From: a virus
Strand: one strand, 5' to 3'
Length of the DNA stretch: 64,000 bases
IMG/VR virus record: IMGVR_UViG_3300002132_000024
Span: 1-64,000 of that record
Shown here: piece by piece, positions 9,948 through 18,225 of the stretch
How positions within the stretch are numbered: the first letter of the stretch is position 1
How the letters are laid out: every line of letters begins with the position of its first letter
Notes under the pieces: model-generated
Seen by the model: only the letters and a program-made list of their open reading frames with translations
Databases searched by the model: none
Told to the model about the DNA's origin: nothing
Position numbers and translations under genes: made by a program

Positions 9948-11750
9948 ATGGCATATCAAGTAGATAAATTTAACGGAACATTCCTAGTATCAGTAGCGGA
10001 TGGCACTATTGATACTACAACAGATCTTAGATTTGTGGGTAAAAACTACGCCGGTTATGGCGAAGTACAGAACGAAAATTTCTTGCACTTACTAGAATCT
10101 TTTTCAAATACTACAGCACCACCCAAGGTTGTGACTGGTCAGATATGGTACGATTCTGCAAATCAAAAGCTAAAATTTTATAACGGTTCTAGATTTAAAC
10201 TAGCCGGCGGCGCTGAAGTTAGTGCTACTGCTCCAAGCGGATTAGCGTCAGGTGATTTTTGGTGGGATAGTTCTGCAAAACAGTTATATGCATGGAACGG
10301 TGTAGACTTTACTCTTGTTGGTCCAGTTTCGAGCCCGGATCTAGGCACATCGACGGTGAGCCCGGATACTGTAAAAGGTACAGTGTCGACCACAGTTGGC
10401 CCTCACACTATTTTAAAAATTATTGCAGATAGCAAAGTAATTGGTATCTTTAGCAAAACTGCATTTACACTTGATAATGCACAGAATACAATTGAAGACT
10501 TTTCAGTTATTAAGAAAGGGTTTACCCTTGCTAAATCTCAAACAGGTGTTTCTACTGATGATTACATCATGTGGGGCACAACACAAAATGCAATTCAACT
10601 AGGAGGTGTTGGCGCTGACCAGTTCTTGAGAAAGGGCGACAATGCGTTCACTGAAGAAGTATCGTTTGCAGATACGGGCATACAAATTGGTGACGGCAAC
10701 GACATACGAATCCGTATTGAAAATGGTGACGAAGCTATTTTCGAGAACCGATTAGGCAATTCGATTACATTTAGAATTTCTGTTGCAGAAACAACAGACG
10801 AGCGAGACATTGCAGTTATTACCTCTACAGGAGTAGTACCAGCAGATAACAATGCTTATACATTAGGATCGTCACTATCTAAGTGGAGCAACGTTTATTC
10901 TACTGTGTTTACTGGTAATCTAACAGGCAATGCTACTGGTACTACTACAGGTAGTCATTACGGTAATGTTTATTCGTCTGACAGTCAGATAATGATTGAC
11001 GGAACAACTAAGCAAATTGGGTATGCCGGAGCAAACATTGTTGGTACACTCACTGGTTCTGTGACAGGATCAGCAGCAACAGCAACAAACTCTGGTAAGT
11101 TAAACGACTTAGAACCGTCAGTGGCAGTTCCGGGGTCAGCAGTTGCTACGATTCCGGTGCGTGATGCTACTGGCAACATATATGCAACTCAATTTATTGG
11201 TATTGCTGACAAAGTAGATAGAACATTTATAGATAAAACTGATGCATTATCAGACCCAACGTGGAATGATGGTACAACGAGTACCAAATACAGAACGGCT
11301 AGACTAAGTGCAACTGCATATAGTATTGCTGCTAGAGATTCTAGTGGAAATATTACTGCTAATTTATTCAACGGAACTGCAACCGCAGCTCGCTATGCTG
11401 ACTTAGCAGAAAAATACACAACAGCAATTGAACTAGTGCCAGGTACAGCAGTGGCAGTATGTACGTGTGAAGAGCATGAAGTAGAGCCAGCAACTGCAAG
11501 TAATCATTGTATTGGTGTTGTTTCAACAAACCCAGCAATTATGATGAATAGTGATGCCGAAGGGCAATATATTGCACTTACAGGTCGTGTTCCTGTGCGT
11601 GTTAAAGGTGCTGTTAAAAAAGGTCAAGTTGTGTATGCTTGGATCGACGGCGTATGCACAACAGTAGCAACAACTGCAATGGTTGGTGTTGCATTAGAAT
11701 CAAACGCAGACGACGCTGAAAAGTTAGTTGAGTGTGTACTTAAAGTTTAA
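9948..11750 (+). CDS. Tail fibre paralogue 4 with distinct C-terminal domain
   Basis: A 600-residue fibre protein with the shared N-terminal domain (GKNYAGYGEVQNENFLHLLESF, GQIWYDS, GDFWWDS). After a shaft with SLSKWSNVYSTVF and several glycine-asparagine repeats, residues about 480-600 form a different C-terminal domain: RYADLAEKYTT, then VVSTNPAIMMNS, ALTGRVPVRVKG, and a Cys-containing end (CTCEEHE). This kind of ending (YADLAE...GVVSTNPA...GRVPV) is frequent in phage and prophage fibres and may be a trimerisation or self-processing domain; that is inference. It has its own late promoter, unlike paralogues 2 and 3. Confidence 0.8.
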   Translation: MAYQVDKFNGTFLVSVADGTIDTTTDLRFVGKNYAGYGEVQNENFLHLLESFSNTTAPPKVVTGQIWYDSANQKLKFYNGSRFKLAGGAEVSATAPSGLASGDFWWDSSAKQLYAWNGVDFTLVGPVSSPDLGTSTVSPDTVKGTVSTTVGPHTILKIIADSKVIGIFSKTAFTLDNAQNTIEDFSVIKKGFTLAKSQTGVSTDDYIMWGTTQNAIQLGGVGADQFLRKGDNAFTEEVSFADTGIQIGDGNDIRIRIENGDEAIFENRLGNSITFRISVAETTDERDIAVITSTGVVPADNNAYTLGSSLSKWSNVYSTVFTGNLTGNATGTTTGSHYGNVYSSDSQIMIDGTTKQIGYAGANIVGTLTGSVTGSAATATNSGKLNDLEPSVAVPGSAVATIPVRDATGNIYATQFIGIADKVDRTFIDKTDALSDPTWNDGTTSTKYRTARLSATAYSIAARDSSGNITANLFNGTATAARYADLAEKYTTAIELVPGTAVAVCTCEEHEVEPATASNHCIGVVSTNPAIMMNSDAEGQYIALTGRVPVRVKGAVKKGQVVYAWIDGVCTTVATTAMVGVALESNADDAEKLVECVLKV

Positions 11751-11759
11751 GGATAACAA

Positions 11760-12656
11760 ATGGCGTCTTCAGGATCTCAAATAACAGCAGCCGACTATAT
11801 TACTATTCAGGATAAAGCTCAGTCTTTGTTAGGAACAGGTACTGGCACCCGAGGTTATGGTCAAACCGTACAATCAGCTGACGTTTTTACAGGTAATAAT
11901 ATCACTAAAGCTCAATGGGATCTATTGAGATATGATGTCACTAGTATTCGATATCATCAAGACGGAGTTATGCCAGCTATTGTCACTGTTAATGTTGGAG
12001 ATCCAATAGGCTATGGCGGATCATCACCTAATAGCAACTATGACACTTTATTAGATCAGGCTATTGCAAACAGGTTTGTACTAGCAAATAATCAATCTAT
12101 TGTTGCAAATGCAGCATCTACTTCGTATTCGTCTACTTGGTCGTTAACAGCTACATCTGAGTTAACTGTGACATTTTCCACTCCTACTGAAGCTAGATAC
12201 TTTTTTAATAGTGGAGGCACTGTTAGGATTAATTCTATTATATCCGGGGGGTCGACAACTGCACAAGTCAATGCGTGGAAAACATTTTTATCTAGTGTAG
12301 GAACTAGAGCGTTTGGAGCTAATACTGATCCGGCTATTAACTATTATACACTTACTAACGCATATCAAACATATTATCAAAACTCATTGTCTACGCCTTA
12401 TTCTGCGAACAACTACGTACTAGAGGCTAAAACTGATGTTGCAGATAATTCATCTGGAACAGCAACAGTGTTGACTATAAAGATTACATTAAATGATAGC
12501 TATGTTGATCCACATATAGATCCCCCAGGCGATAGTGTAGACGGAACATTAACAGTTTCAGTTGCCGAAGTCAAAGCCGCTGGATCATTATTTCCTAGCG
12601 GAACGTTTGCTATAACTAGTCCTTCGTACTCACTTTCGAGTATTACAGCATCGTAA
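11760..12656 (+). CDS. Virion structural protein, paralogue A
   Basis: A 298-residue protein with AAGGA 5 bases before the ATG. It is a paralogue of the next gene: both have an N-terminal ITAADY/IKYTDY segment, GYGQT near residue 35, LRYD near 60, and a central ARYFFN-(S/A)-GG block near residue 140. These features and the Ser/Thr/Asn-rich beta composition fit a tail or fibre component that forms a homo- or hetero-oligomer with its neighbour. The enzymatic function, if any, is unknown. It lies at the end of the fibre array and is probably expressed with paralogue 4. Confidence 0.65.
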   Translation: MASSGSQITAADYITIQDKAQSLLGTGTGTRGYGQTVQSADVFTGNNITKAQWDLLRYDVTSIRYHQDGVMPAIVTVNVGDPIGYGGSSPNSNYDTLLDQAIANRFVLANNQSIVANAASTSYSSTWSLTATSELTVTFSTPTEARYFFNSGGTVRINSIISGGSTTAQVNAWKTFLSSVGTRAFGANTDPAINYYTLTNAYQTYYQNSLSTPYSANNYVLEAKTDVADNSSGTATVLTIKITLNDSYVDPHIDPPGDSVDGTLTVSVAEVKAAGSLFPSGTFAITSPSYSLSSITAS

Positions 12657-12692
12657 GATATTAAATAGAAACTCATATAGAAGAATATATTC

Positions 12693-13583
12693 ATGGCCGT
12701 TAACGACACAATTAAGTACACTGACTACAATAACATTAGAAATGCTGTCATTGAAGTACTCGGTGCAGGCTCAGCAACTTATGGGTATGGACAAACTCCG
12801 ATAAGTGCAAGTGTTGCTATAGGAAATAAAGTCACAGTCAACGAATGGAGTAATTTAAGATACGACATTTTAAATGCTTCATTGCATCAGAATGGTAGCT
12901 ATGCAACAGTTCCTAGTAAAACCGAAGGTCAAACAGTTGCATTTAATGCATCTACCGAACCAGTCACTTATTATAGTACGTTAGCAGCGACTCTTGCATC
13001 TAACAGATTTAATGTCGGATCTGGTCAATTTGGAGTTGCCACCGCCGTTCCAAAAACATTTACTAGTGCTTGGTCGGTGCAATTAAGGACAACAGTGACA
13101 GCTATTTGGGCAGATGCTAATGCTGCAAGATACTTCTTCAATGCAGGCGGCCAAATATTAATAAGTGCTGCTAGAGCTGGTGGAACTGCTACATCTCAAA
13201 ATACAAGTTGGTCGTCGCTATTAAGTTCTGCGGGCACACAAGGCATTGGCGGCAACAATCCAGGCGCAGGCACATCACCGACAGACGGTACTAATTGGTA
13301 TAGGACAGATAGTAATTATAGAACATTTTATTCAACCTCTGCCTCCAGCCCGTACGGATCAAACACATATTCTCTTTCAGCTAGATCAACTGCATCAAGC
13401 CTAGAAATTTTTGTTGATTTGCAAGATGGCCATACTGCTACGGGCGCTGGCCCAGATACTGTTGACGGTATACTAACAATATCAGCATCTTATAAATATC
13501 CAACTGGAACGTTGTTGCCTGCTTCGAGCACCTGGCTACAGTATGTTCCTACTTCGTTAACTGTAGCCAATATAGGCGGATAA
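12693..13583 (+). CDS. Virion structural protein, paralogue B
   Basis: A 296-residue paralogue of the preceding gene with the same order of blocks: YTDYNNIRNAV, GYGQTPISA, WSNLRYDIL, ARYFFNAGGQILISA. It also has a PYGSNTYSLSARS stretch that matches PYSANNYVLEAKT in paralogue A. The 36-base spacer before it contains TATTAAATA (12659-12667), a weak late-promoter-like element, and AGAAG before the ATG. The pair probably arose by tandem duplication and makes related subunits of a tail structure. Function beyond that is not visible. Confidence 0.65.
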   Translation: MAVNDTIKYTDYNNIRNAVIEVLGAGSATYGYGQTPISASVAIGNKVTVNEWSNLRYDILNASLHQNGSYATVPSKTEGQTVAFNASTEPVTYYSTLAATLASNRFNVGSGQFGVATAVPKTFTSAWSVQLRTTVTAIWADANAARYFFNAGGQILISAARAGGTATSQNTSWSSLLSSAGTQGIGGNNPGAGTSPTDGTNWYRTDSNYRTFYSTSASSPYGSNTYSLSARSTASSLEIFVDLQDGHTATGAGPDTVDGILTISASYKYPTGTLLPASSTWLQYVPTSLTVANIGG

Positions 13584-13606
13584 ATTTTTCCTTGAAACAG
13601 CTGGCC

Positions 13607-13614
13607 GCTAAATA
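13607..13614 (+). promoter_or_regulatory. T4-type late promoter (GCTAAATA)
   Basis: GCTAAATA precedes the ATG at 13642 by 27 bases. A start of transcription near 13620 gives a leader containing AAGGAG 7 bases before the ATG. CTAAATA is the variant reported for T4-like phages of aquatic bacteria. It appears to drive the whole sugar cassette down to 22.6 kb, because no other promoter was seen in that stretch. Confidence 0.6.
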
Positions 13615-13641
13615 AACAGCGCAGTTAATTAAGGAGAAAAC

Positions 13642-13992
13642 ATGCAAGAGCAACTCAAACGAGCTCTGGAGTTTGCTAATTACAAGCAAACATTTTCAAT
13701 CCAACGTAAAACTCTTAAAGAAAAAGCAGAAGCTAGATTAACCTACGGGTTTAATGGCGGCTTGTTTCACATTGACCAAACTCTTTTAACATTTGTCGAA
13801 ATGTTGTGTAATAAAGGCCGCACTAGCGGCGTTGTACTGCTAGATGTAAATGATAATCCTATTCTTATAGAAGATGTAGAAGCGTTTAAAGATGAAGTGT
13901 TTAGTAGATATTTTGAAGCTACAAATGAATACTTCGAGCATTATCAAAAATTAAAGAAGAGTCGTTCTGTAGAGAAGATGCTAGAACAATGA
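13642..13992 (+). CDS. Conserved phage protein of unknown function
   Basis: A 116-residue soluble, charged protein with a strong ribosome site (AAGGAG). Recognisable blocks are LTFVEMLCNKGRTSGVVLLD and a C-terminal helix rich in Glu, Phe and Lys. It is the first gene after the late promoter at 13607 and overlaps the next glycosyltransferase gene by four bases (ATGA), so it belongs to that operon. I do not know its function; small proteins of this look occur beside fibre genes in T4-like phages, so an adaptor role is possible but unproven. Confidence 0.6.
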   Translation: MQEQLKRALEFANYKQTFSIQRKTLKEKAEARLTYGFNGGLFHIDQTLLTFVEMLCNKGRTSGVVLLDVNDNPILIEDVEAFKDEVFSRYFEATNEYFEHYQKLKKSRSVEKMLEQ

Positions 13993-14849
13993 CACGTGGA
14001 ATTTTAATCTATGCTCATAACAATCGAACAGTTGATTATGCGCTGATGGCTATTATATCAGGCGGCCTTGCAAAAAAACAGTTAATGGTACCTGCATCTT
14101 TAGTGACTGACCAATCGACAGTTGATTGGTTAGCTGAATCTAATATGTTAGACACAGCATCAGCTGTATTTGAAAACATCATAGTTGTAGATCGTCCACA
14201 AACAGACAATCAACGAAGATTACACGATGGTGAATCTAATATGGTTGTGCCGTTCATAAATTCAAACAGGGGATCAGCATGGGACCTAACTCCGTATGAT
14301 CGTACACTGTTAATTGACAGTGACTTTTTAATTTTTTCTAATAGACTAAGTGAATATTGGAATGTTGATGCTGACGTACTAATCGGCGAATCGATAAATG
14401 ATATATATGGTCAAGAACGATTAGGATATAACGATGTTTATATTTCAGAAGTTGGAGTAAAACTTTACTGGGCCACTACAGTTATGTTTAGTAAAACAAG
14501 TGACGCTAAGTTATTATTTGACACAGTAAATTTTGTTAAAGACCACTATCAGTACTATGCTGATATTTTTAGATTTGACAGCAGACAGTTTAGAAACGAT
14601 ATTGCATTTAGTGTAGCCAAACATATACTAGGTGGATTTGAAGAAGACGAAAATGGAATATTACCCCCTGTATTGTCTTTATTAGATAAGGATGTACTAC
14701 ATGAGGTTATTGGAGATCGCCTAACGGTGTTAGTTAGTTCCAGGTTAGGATCTGATTATTGTGCAGCAGCATTATCAGGAGTTGATGTTCATGTAATGAA
14801 TAAGCAAAGTATTATTCGTAATAAAGATAAATTACTGGAGCTAATATGA
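13989..14849 (+). CDS. Glycosyltransferase-like protein (GT-A/GT8 type)
   Basis: A 286-residue protein. After an N-terminal strand-turn (GILIYAHNNRTVDYALMA) comes the core metal-binding signature LLIDSDFLIF near residue 108, a DxD motif preceded by hydrophobic residues as in GT-A glycosyltransferases. The following gene is a divergent relative with the same order of elements. These enzymes transfer a sugar from a nucleotide donor; donor and acceptor cannot be read from sequence. The two coupled genes (ATGA overlap) suggest consecutive steps on one glycan. Confidence in the fold is moderate, in substrate nil. Confidence 0.6.
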   Translation: MTRGILIYAHNNRTVDYALMAIISGGLAKKQLMVPASLVTDQSTVDWLAESNMLDTASAVFENIIVVDRPQTDNQRRLHDGESNMVVPFINSNRGSAWDLTPYDRTLLIDSDFLIFSNRLSEYWNVDADVLIGESINDIYGQERLGYNDVYISEVGVKLYWATTVMFSKTSDAKLLFDTVNFVKDHYQYYADIFRFDSRQFRNDIAFSVAKHILGGFEEDENGILPPVLSLLDKDVLHEVIGDRLTVLVSSRLGSDYCAAALSGVDVHVMNKQSIIRNKDKLLELI

Positions 14850-15685
14850 ACTTTGGATATCTTTTAATTGTTGCCGAACACAAGTCTGTAGATTATCTAC
14901 AATTAGCGTATGCATTAGCATTAAGTATTAAGAATACACAAAGAGAAGGCTACGACAAAGTTGCATTGGTAATTGATAGCAAAGACAAGCTAGCTAAGTT
15001 AAAGAGTCCTTGGGTATTTGATCATGTTATTGAATGGGATCAAGAAACATTCTGGGATGGTCGTAGTTGGATGGATGAACTAACACCTTTTGAGCATACA
15101 GTATGTCTAGATGTTGATATGTTGTTTACAAGAGATTATAGCCACTGGGCAGAATATTTTATTGAGAATAGTGAATTGTACGTTGCTAACAAAGCGTACA
15201 CTTACAGGGGTGAGCTAATTACAGGCACTGATTATAGAAAAACATTCGTCAGAAACGAGTTGCCTAATCTATATTCATTTTATACATTTTTTAAGAAAGA
15301 TAGCAAGCTAGTAAAAGAGTTTTTTAATCTTGGCAGAGAAATTATTAAAAACCCTATTGAATTCTCTAATATGTTTTTGTCAGCAGGCAAGCCTAAAGTT
15401 ATAGGAACAGACGAAGCATTTAGTTTATCGGCAAAAATTCTAGATATTCAAGATGATATTGCATATCCTTTAGAATTTCCTAGAGTAGTACATATGAAAC
15501 CGCTAGTACAAAATTGGCCCTGGCCTGCCACTAAGTGGAGCGACCATGTTGGATTTTATTTTGGTAAGGGCGGACAATTGAAAATTGGAAATTATCAACA
15601 GCACGACATCGTTCATTATGTAGAAAAAGATAAAATTACAGATGAAGTTATAAGTGTGTTAGAGGAAATAGCATGGAAAAAATGA
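14846..15685 (+). CDS. Glycosyltransferase-like protein (GT-A type), relative of the preceding gene
   Basis: A 279-residue protein starting with a strand and an Asp-Tyr-Leu helix (NFGYLLIVAEHKSVDYLQLA) like its neighbour, and carrying HTVCLDVDMLF near residue 88, a DxD-type metal and nucleotide-sugar site. A second conserved block is GTDEAFSLSAKIL near residue 189, reminiscent of the acceptor or donor-side Asp-Glu of GT8-like enzymes, and HMKP near 217 resembles the C-terminal metal-ligand His of that family. It overlaps both neighbours, so translation is coupled within the cassette. The glycan target is unknown. Confidence 0.6.
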   Translation: MNFGYLLIVAEHKSVDYLQLAYALALSIKNTQREGYDKVALVIDSKDKLAKLKSPWVFDHVIEWDQETFWDGRSWMDELTPFEHTVCLDVDMLFTRDYSHWAEYFIENSELYVANKAYTYRGELITGTDYRKTFVRNELPNLYSFYTFFKKDSKLVKEFFNLGREIIKNPIEFSNMFLSAGKPKVIGTDEAFSLSAKILDIQDDIAYPLEFPRVVHMKPLVQNWPWPATKWSDHVGFYFGKGGQLKIGNYQQHDIVHYVEKDKITDEVISVLEEIAWKK

Positions 15686-16290
15686 TAGACTTTGACGAAT
15701 GGTTAGCTAATTATATTCCTGAGCCAACCAAGTATGTTGCAGTGTTTGATCCTGAAACAGGCGCAGTAAAATCAGTTGGCCCGGATCATGCTTTTACAAC
15801 AGAGAAAAATAAGATTTCTTTAGATACAGAAACTGCAGAATCTATTATCAACAGCGAAATTATGATTCATAAATGCTTTGTTGACATAGATTCGAGTAGT
15901 TTAGAAATAGCTGAAACAAAAAGCATTTTTAAAATTGATGATGTTTTACATAGAATCTCGTCAATTGAATTTTCGGATATTATAAAACCTGATGTTTATT
16001 TGGCATACTCATCAAAAAATAAAACTCTAAAAATTCAATTGTCAGCAGAACTAGGCGGAACTAAAAAAGTAAAAGGTGATATCAAAAAAAGAAAAATTGT
16101 TTGGGATGGTGACACTGAAATGAATTTTTTAATTACCGAATACAACGATCCGAACTTGATCTTTGAGATGTTTTCTGTTAAAATTAATGAACTAGTAGGT
16201 AAAACTAAAACATTAAAAGATATTGATTATGAAAATTTCAGTGTGTATACTAGACGCTTATTTAAAAATTATGTAATAGAGTATAAATGA
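15673..16290 (+). CDS. Hypothetical protein in the sugar cassette
   Basis: A 205-residue acidic protein with alternating Lys and Asp/Glu and no recognisable catalytic motif. It begins MEKMIDFDEWLANYIPEP, where the first helix is amphipathic, then has strands such as YVAVFDPETGAVKSVGP, a pattern found in small phage structural or adaptor proteins. It overlaps the glycosyltransferase genes on each side by a few bases and is therefore a regular member of the operon. It may hold the acceptor or present it to the transferases, but nothing in the sequence proves it. Confidence 0.5.
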   Translation: MEKMIDFDEWLANYIPEPTKYVAVFDPETGAVKSVGPDHAFTTEKNKISLDTETAESIINSEIMIHKCFVDIDSSSLEIAETKSIFKIDDVLHRISSIEFSDIIKPDVYLAYSSKNKTLKIQLSAELGGTKKVKGDIKKRKIVWDGDTEMNFLITEYNDPNLIFEMFSVKINELVGKTKTLKDIDYENFSVYTRRLFKNYVIEYK

Positions 16291-17180
16291 AAACAGTAGA
16301 ATTTGACGTTATATTTTTAAGTTATGATGAGCCTAATGCTGATCTGCATTATGCTGACTTGTGTAATAAAGTACCATGGGCAAAACGAGTTCACGGCGTC
16401 AAAGGCAGTGATCATGCACACAAAGCCGCAGCTGAACTCAGCGATACTGAATGGTTTATTACTGTTGACGCTGATAACATTGTTGATCCTGCTTTCTTTA
16501 ATCTAGAATTAGACATGAGCGATCCTAAGATACAAGTCTATGGATGGTGCGGCCGCAATACTATTAACGGATTGCGATATGGCAACGGCGGCGTGAAAAT
16601 CTGGAAGAAAGATTTTGTACTCGATATGCGTACACACGAAAATTCGGACAGTGATAGAGGTCAAGTAGACTTCTGTTGGGAAGATGGCTATAAAAACTTT
16701 CCTAGAGTTTATAGCGAAAGTATTATTACAGGAAGTCCGTTCCAAGCCTGGCGTGCTGGATTCCGTGAAGGTGTTAAAATGACTCTACTTGACGGAGTTA
16801 AAGTTCCACCTCAGGAAATTAAAGAGAGTATATGGTGGCACAATATCCATAGATTACGTATGTGGTCAACTGTAGGCATGCATGAAGAAAACGGAGTGTA
16901 TGCAATCCTTGGCGCCCGTATGGGAACGTACATGACTAATTGTACAGATTGGAATTACATTGACGTTAGAGACTTTGAAATATTAAGAGACATCTACGAA
17001 GAAAAAGTTAATCATACTAATCCCGAAGCTGATGCACGAGCGTTAGGCGTACAACTTAAACAGCAACTTGGACTAGACTGGCCTAACTTTGATTCACAAC
17101 AGAGCAAATATATTTTAGATCTGTATGACGAAACAATTAATCTAGGCTTAACGTATTATCGGATGCCCGATAATGTATGA
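16287..17180 (+). CDS. Glycosyltransferase-like protein, pair member 1
   Basis: A 297-residue protein with an N-terminal nucleotide-sugar fold: DVIFLSYDEPNAD at residues 7-19, then WFITVDADNIVDPAFF near 52-67 with a DAD metal motif. Directly after comes R-N-x-x-N-G-L-x-Y-G-N-G-G-V-K near residues 90-104, shared almost exactly with the next gene. Such a Gly-rich loop after DxD could bind the acceptor. Later features are FQAWRAGFREG and WWHNIHRLRMW. The shared core with the next protein shows a duplication. Substrates are unknown; the cassette context suggests decoration of a virion or surface glycan. Confidence 0.6.
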   Translation: MKTVEFDVIFLSYDEPNADLHYADLCNKVPWAKRVHGVKGSDHAHKAAAELSDTEWFITVDADNIVDPAFFNLELDMSDPKIQVYGWCGRNTINGLRYGNGGVKIWKKDFVLDMRTHENSDSDRGQVDFCWEDGYKNFPRVYSESIITGSPFQAWRAGFREGVKMTLLDGVKVPPQEIKESIWWHNIHRLRMWSTVGMHEENGVYAILGARMGTYMTNCTDWNYIDVRDFEILRDIYEEKVNHTNPEADARALGVQLKQQLGLDWPNFDSQQSKYILDLYDETINLGLTYYRMPDNV

Positions 17181-18225
17181 TATTTTTTATGTCGGAAAAG
17201 GATCAGTAGATAACGATGCTTGGGAAAGATTCAAACATCGGTTTCCTAATGCACAGAAACTTGAAAATATAAAAACATTTGAAGAAGTTAAATCTAAGGC
17301 ATTTACTAAATTTTTCTGGGTAGTGTGGGATTATGTTAATCTTAAAGAAGTTTTTAATTTAGATTATCGTATTCCTAAATGGGACGAAGAATACATTCAT
17401 GTTTTTAAAAATGGTGATTATTATGATGGTATTTGTATATTTCCTAAAGCCGCACGTATACTACAACGTGAATGGGATTATAGATTTTTTACTAAAAAGA
17501 AAGAAATAGAATATCAAGCCAGCATACCGCAGATGTCTGATGTTGTGTTTATATCCTATCACGAACCGTTTGCAGTTGAACGATTTGCAGATCTGGTTCC
17601 TAGATTAAGAGGAAATAAAATCTTCTGGATTAAAGATATTAAAGGTATACATCAAGCACACATTGAAGCAGCAAAGACAGCTACTACTGACATGTTTTAT
17701 GTAGTTGATGCAGATGCGATTATTGAGAATACGTTTAAGTTTGATCACTACATTCCGCACTATGACTTTAATGCAAAGCAAACAGTGCATGTATGGCAAA
17801 GTAGAAACCCGGTTAACGGTTTAGAATATGGTAATGGTGGAGTTAAACTATTACCTAGACAACTAACTATAGACATGGATTTATCTAAACCAGATATGAC
17901 TACAAGTATTAGTAAATGGTTTAGGCCTATGCAATCAGTATCTAACATAAACGGATTTAATACTGATCCGTTTAATACTTGGAAAAGTGCATTTAGAGAA
18001 TGTGCCAAGCTAGCTAGTCGTGTGATTGAGCGACAACAAGACGAAGAAACGCAGTATAGATTAAAAGTATGGTGTGAAGACTCAAGTGACGAAAATGCAA
18101 TCGATGGTGCCAATGCTGGAAAAGAATACGGTATTAAACACAAGACAGATTTAGAAACACTTAAAAAAATCAACGACTTTGCTTGGTTAAAGGAACAGTT
18201 CGATGGACGACTTAGAAAGAATTAA
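17173..18225 (+). CDS. Glycosyltransferase-like protein, pair member 2, with N-terminal extension
   Basis: A 350-residue paralogue of the preceding gene. Residues about 120-280 repeat its core: DVVFISYHEPFAV, DMFYVVDADAIIE, SRNPVNGLEYGNGGVKLLP, and FNTWKSAFRECAKLASR. The first 115 residues are extra and form a separate small domain (FYVGKGSVDND, FWVVWDYV), possibly a degenerate second copy of the same fold, since FWVVWDY lies where the DxD strand would be. It overlaps the gene before it by 8 bases and the radical SAM gene after it by 23 bases. A sugar-transfer role is inferred from the DxD core. Confidence 0.6.
   Translation: MYDIFYVGKGSVDNDAWERFKHRFPNAQKLENIKTFEEVKSKAFTKFFWVVWDYVNLKEVFNLDYRIPKWDEEYIHVFKNGDYYDGICIFPKAARILQREWDYRFFTKKKEIEYQASIPQMSDVVFISYHEPFAVERFADLVPRLRGNKIFWIKDIKGIHQAHIEAAKTATTDMFYVVDADAIIENTFKFDHYIPHYDFNAKQTVHVWQSRNPVNGLEYGNGGVKLLPRQLTIDMDLSKPDMTTSISKWFRPMQSVSNINGFNTDPFNTWKSAFRECAKLASRVIERQQDEETQYRLKVWCEDSSDENAIDGANAGKEYGIKHKTDLETLKKINDFAWLKEQFDGRLRKN

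Noticed and set aside
12659-12667. TATTAAATA before the second structural paralogue
   Set aside because: It deviates from NATAAATA by an extra T and was kept only as a remark in the gene entry.
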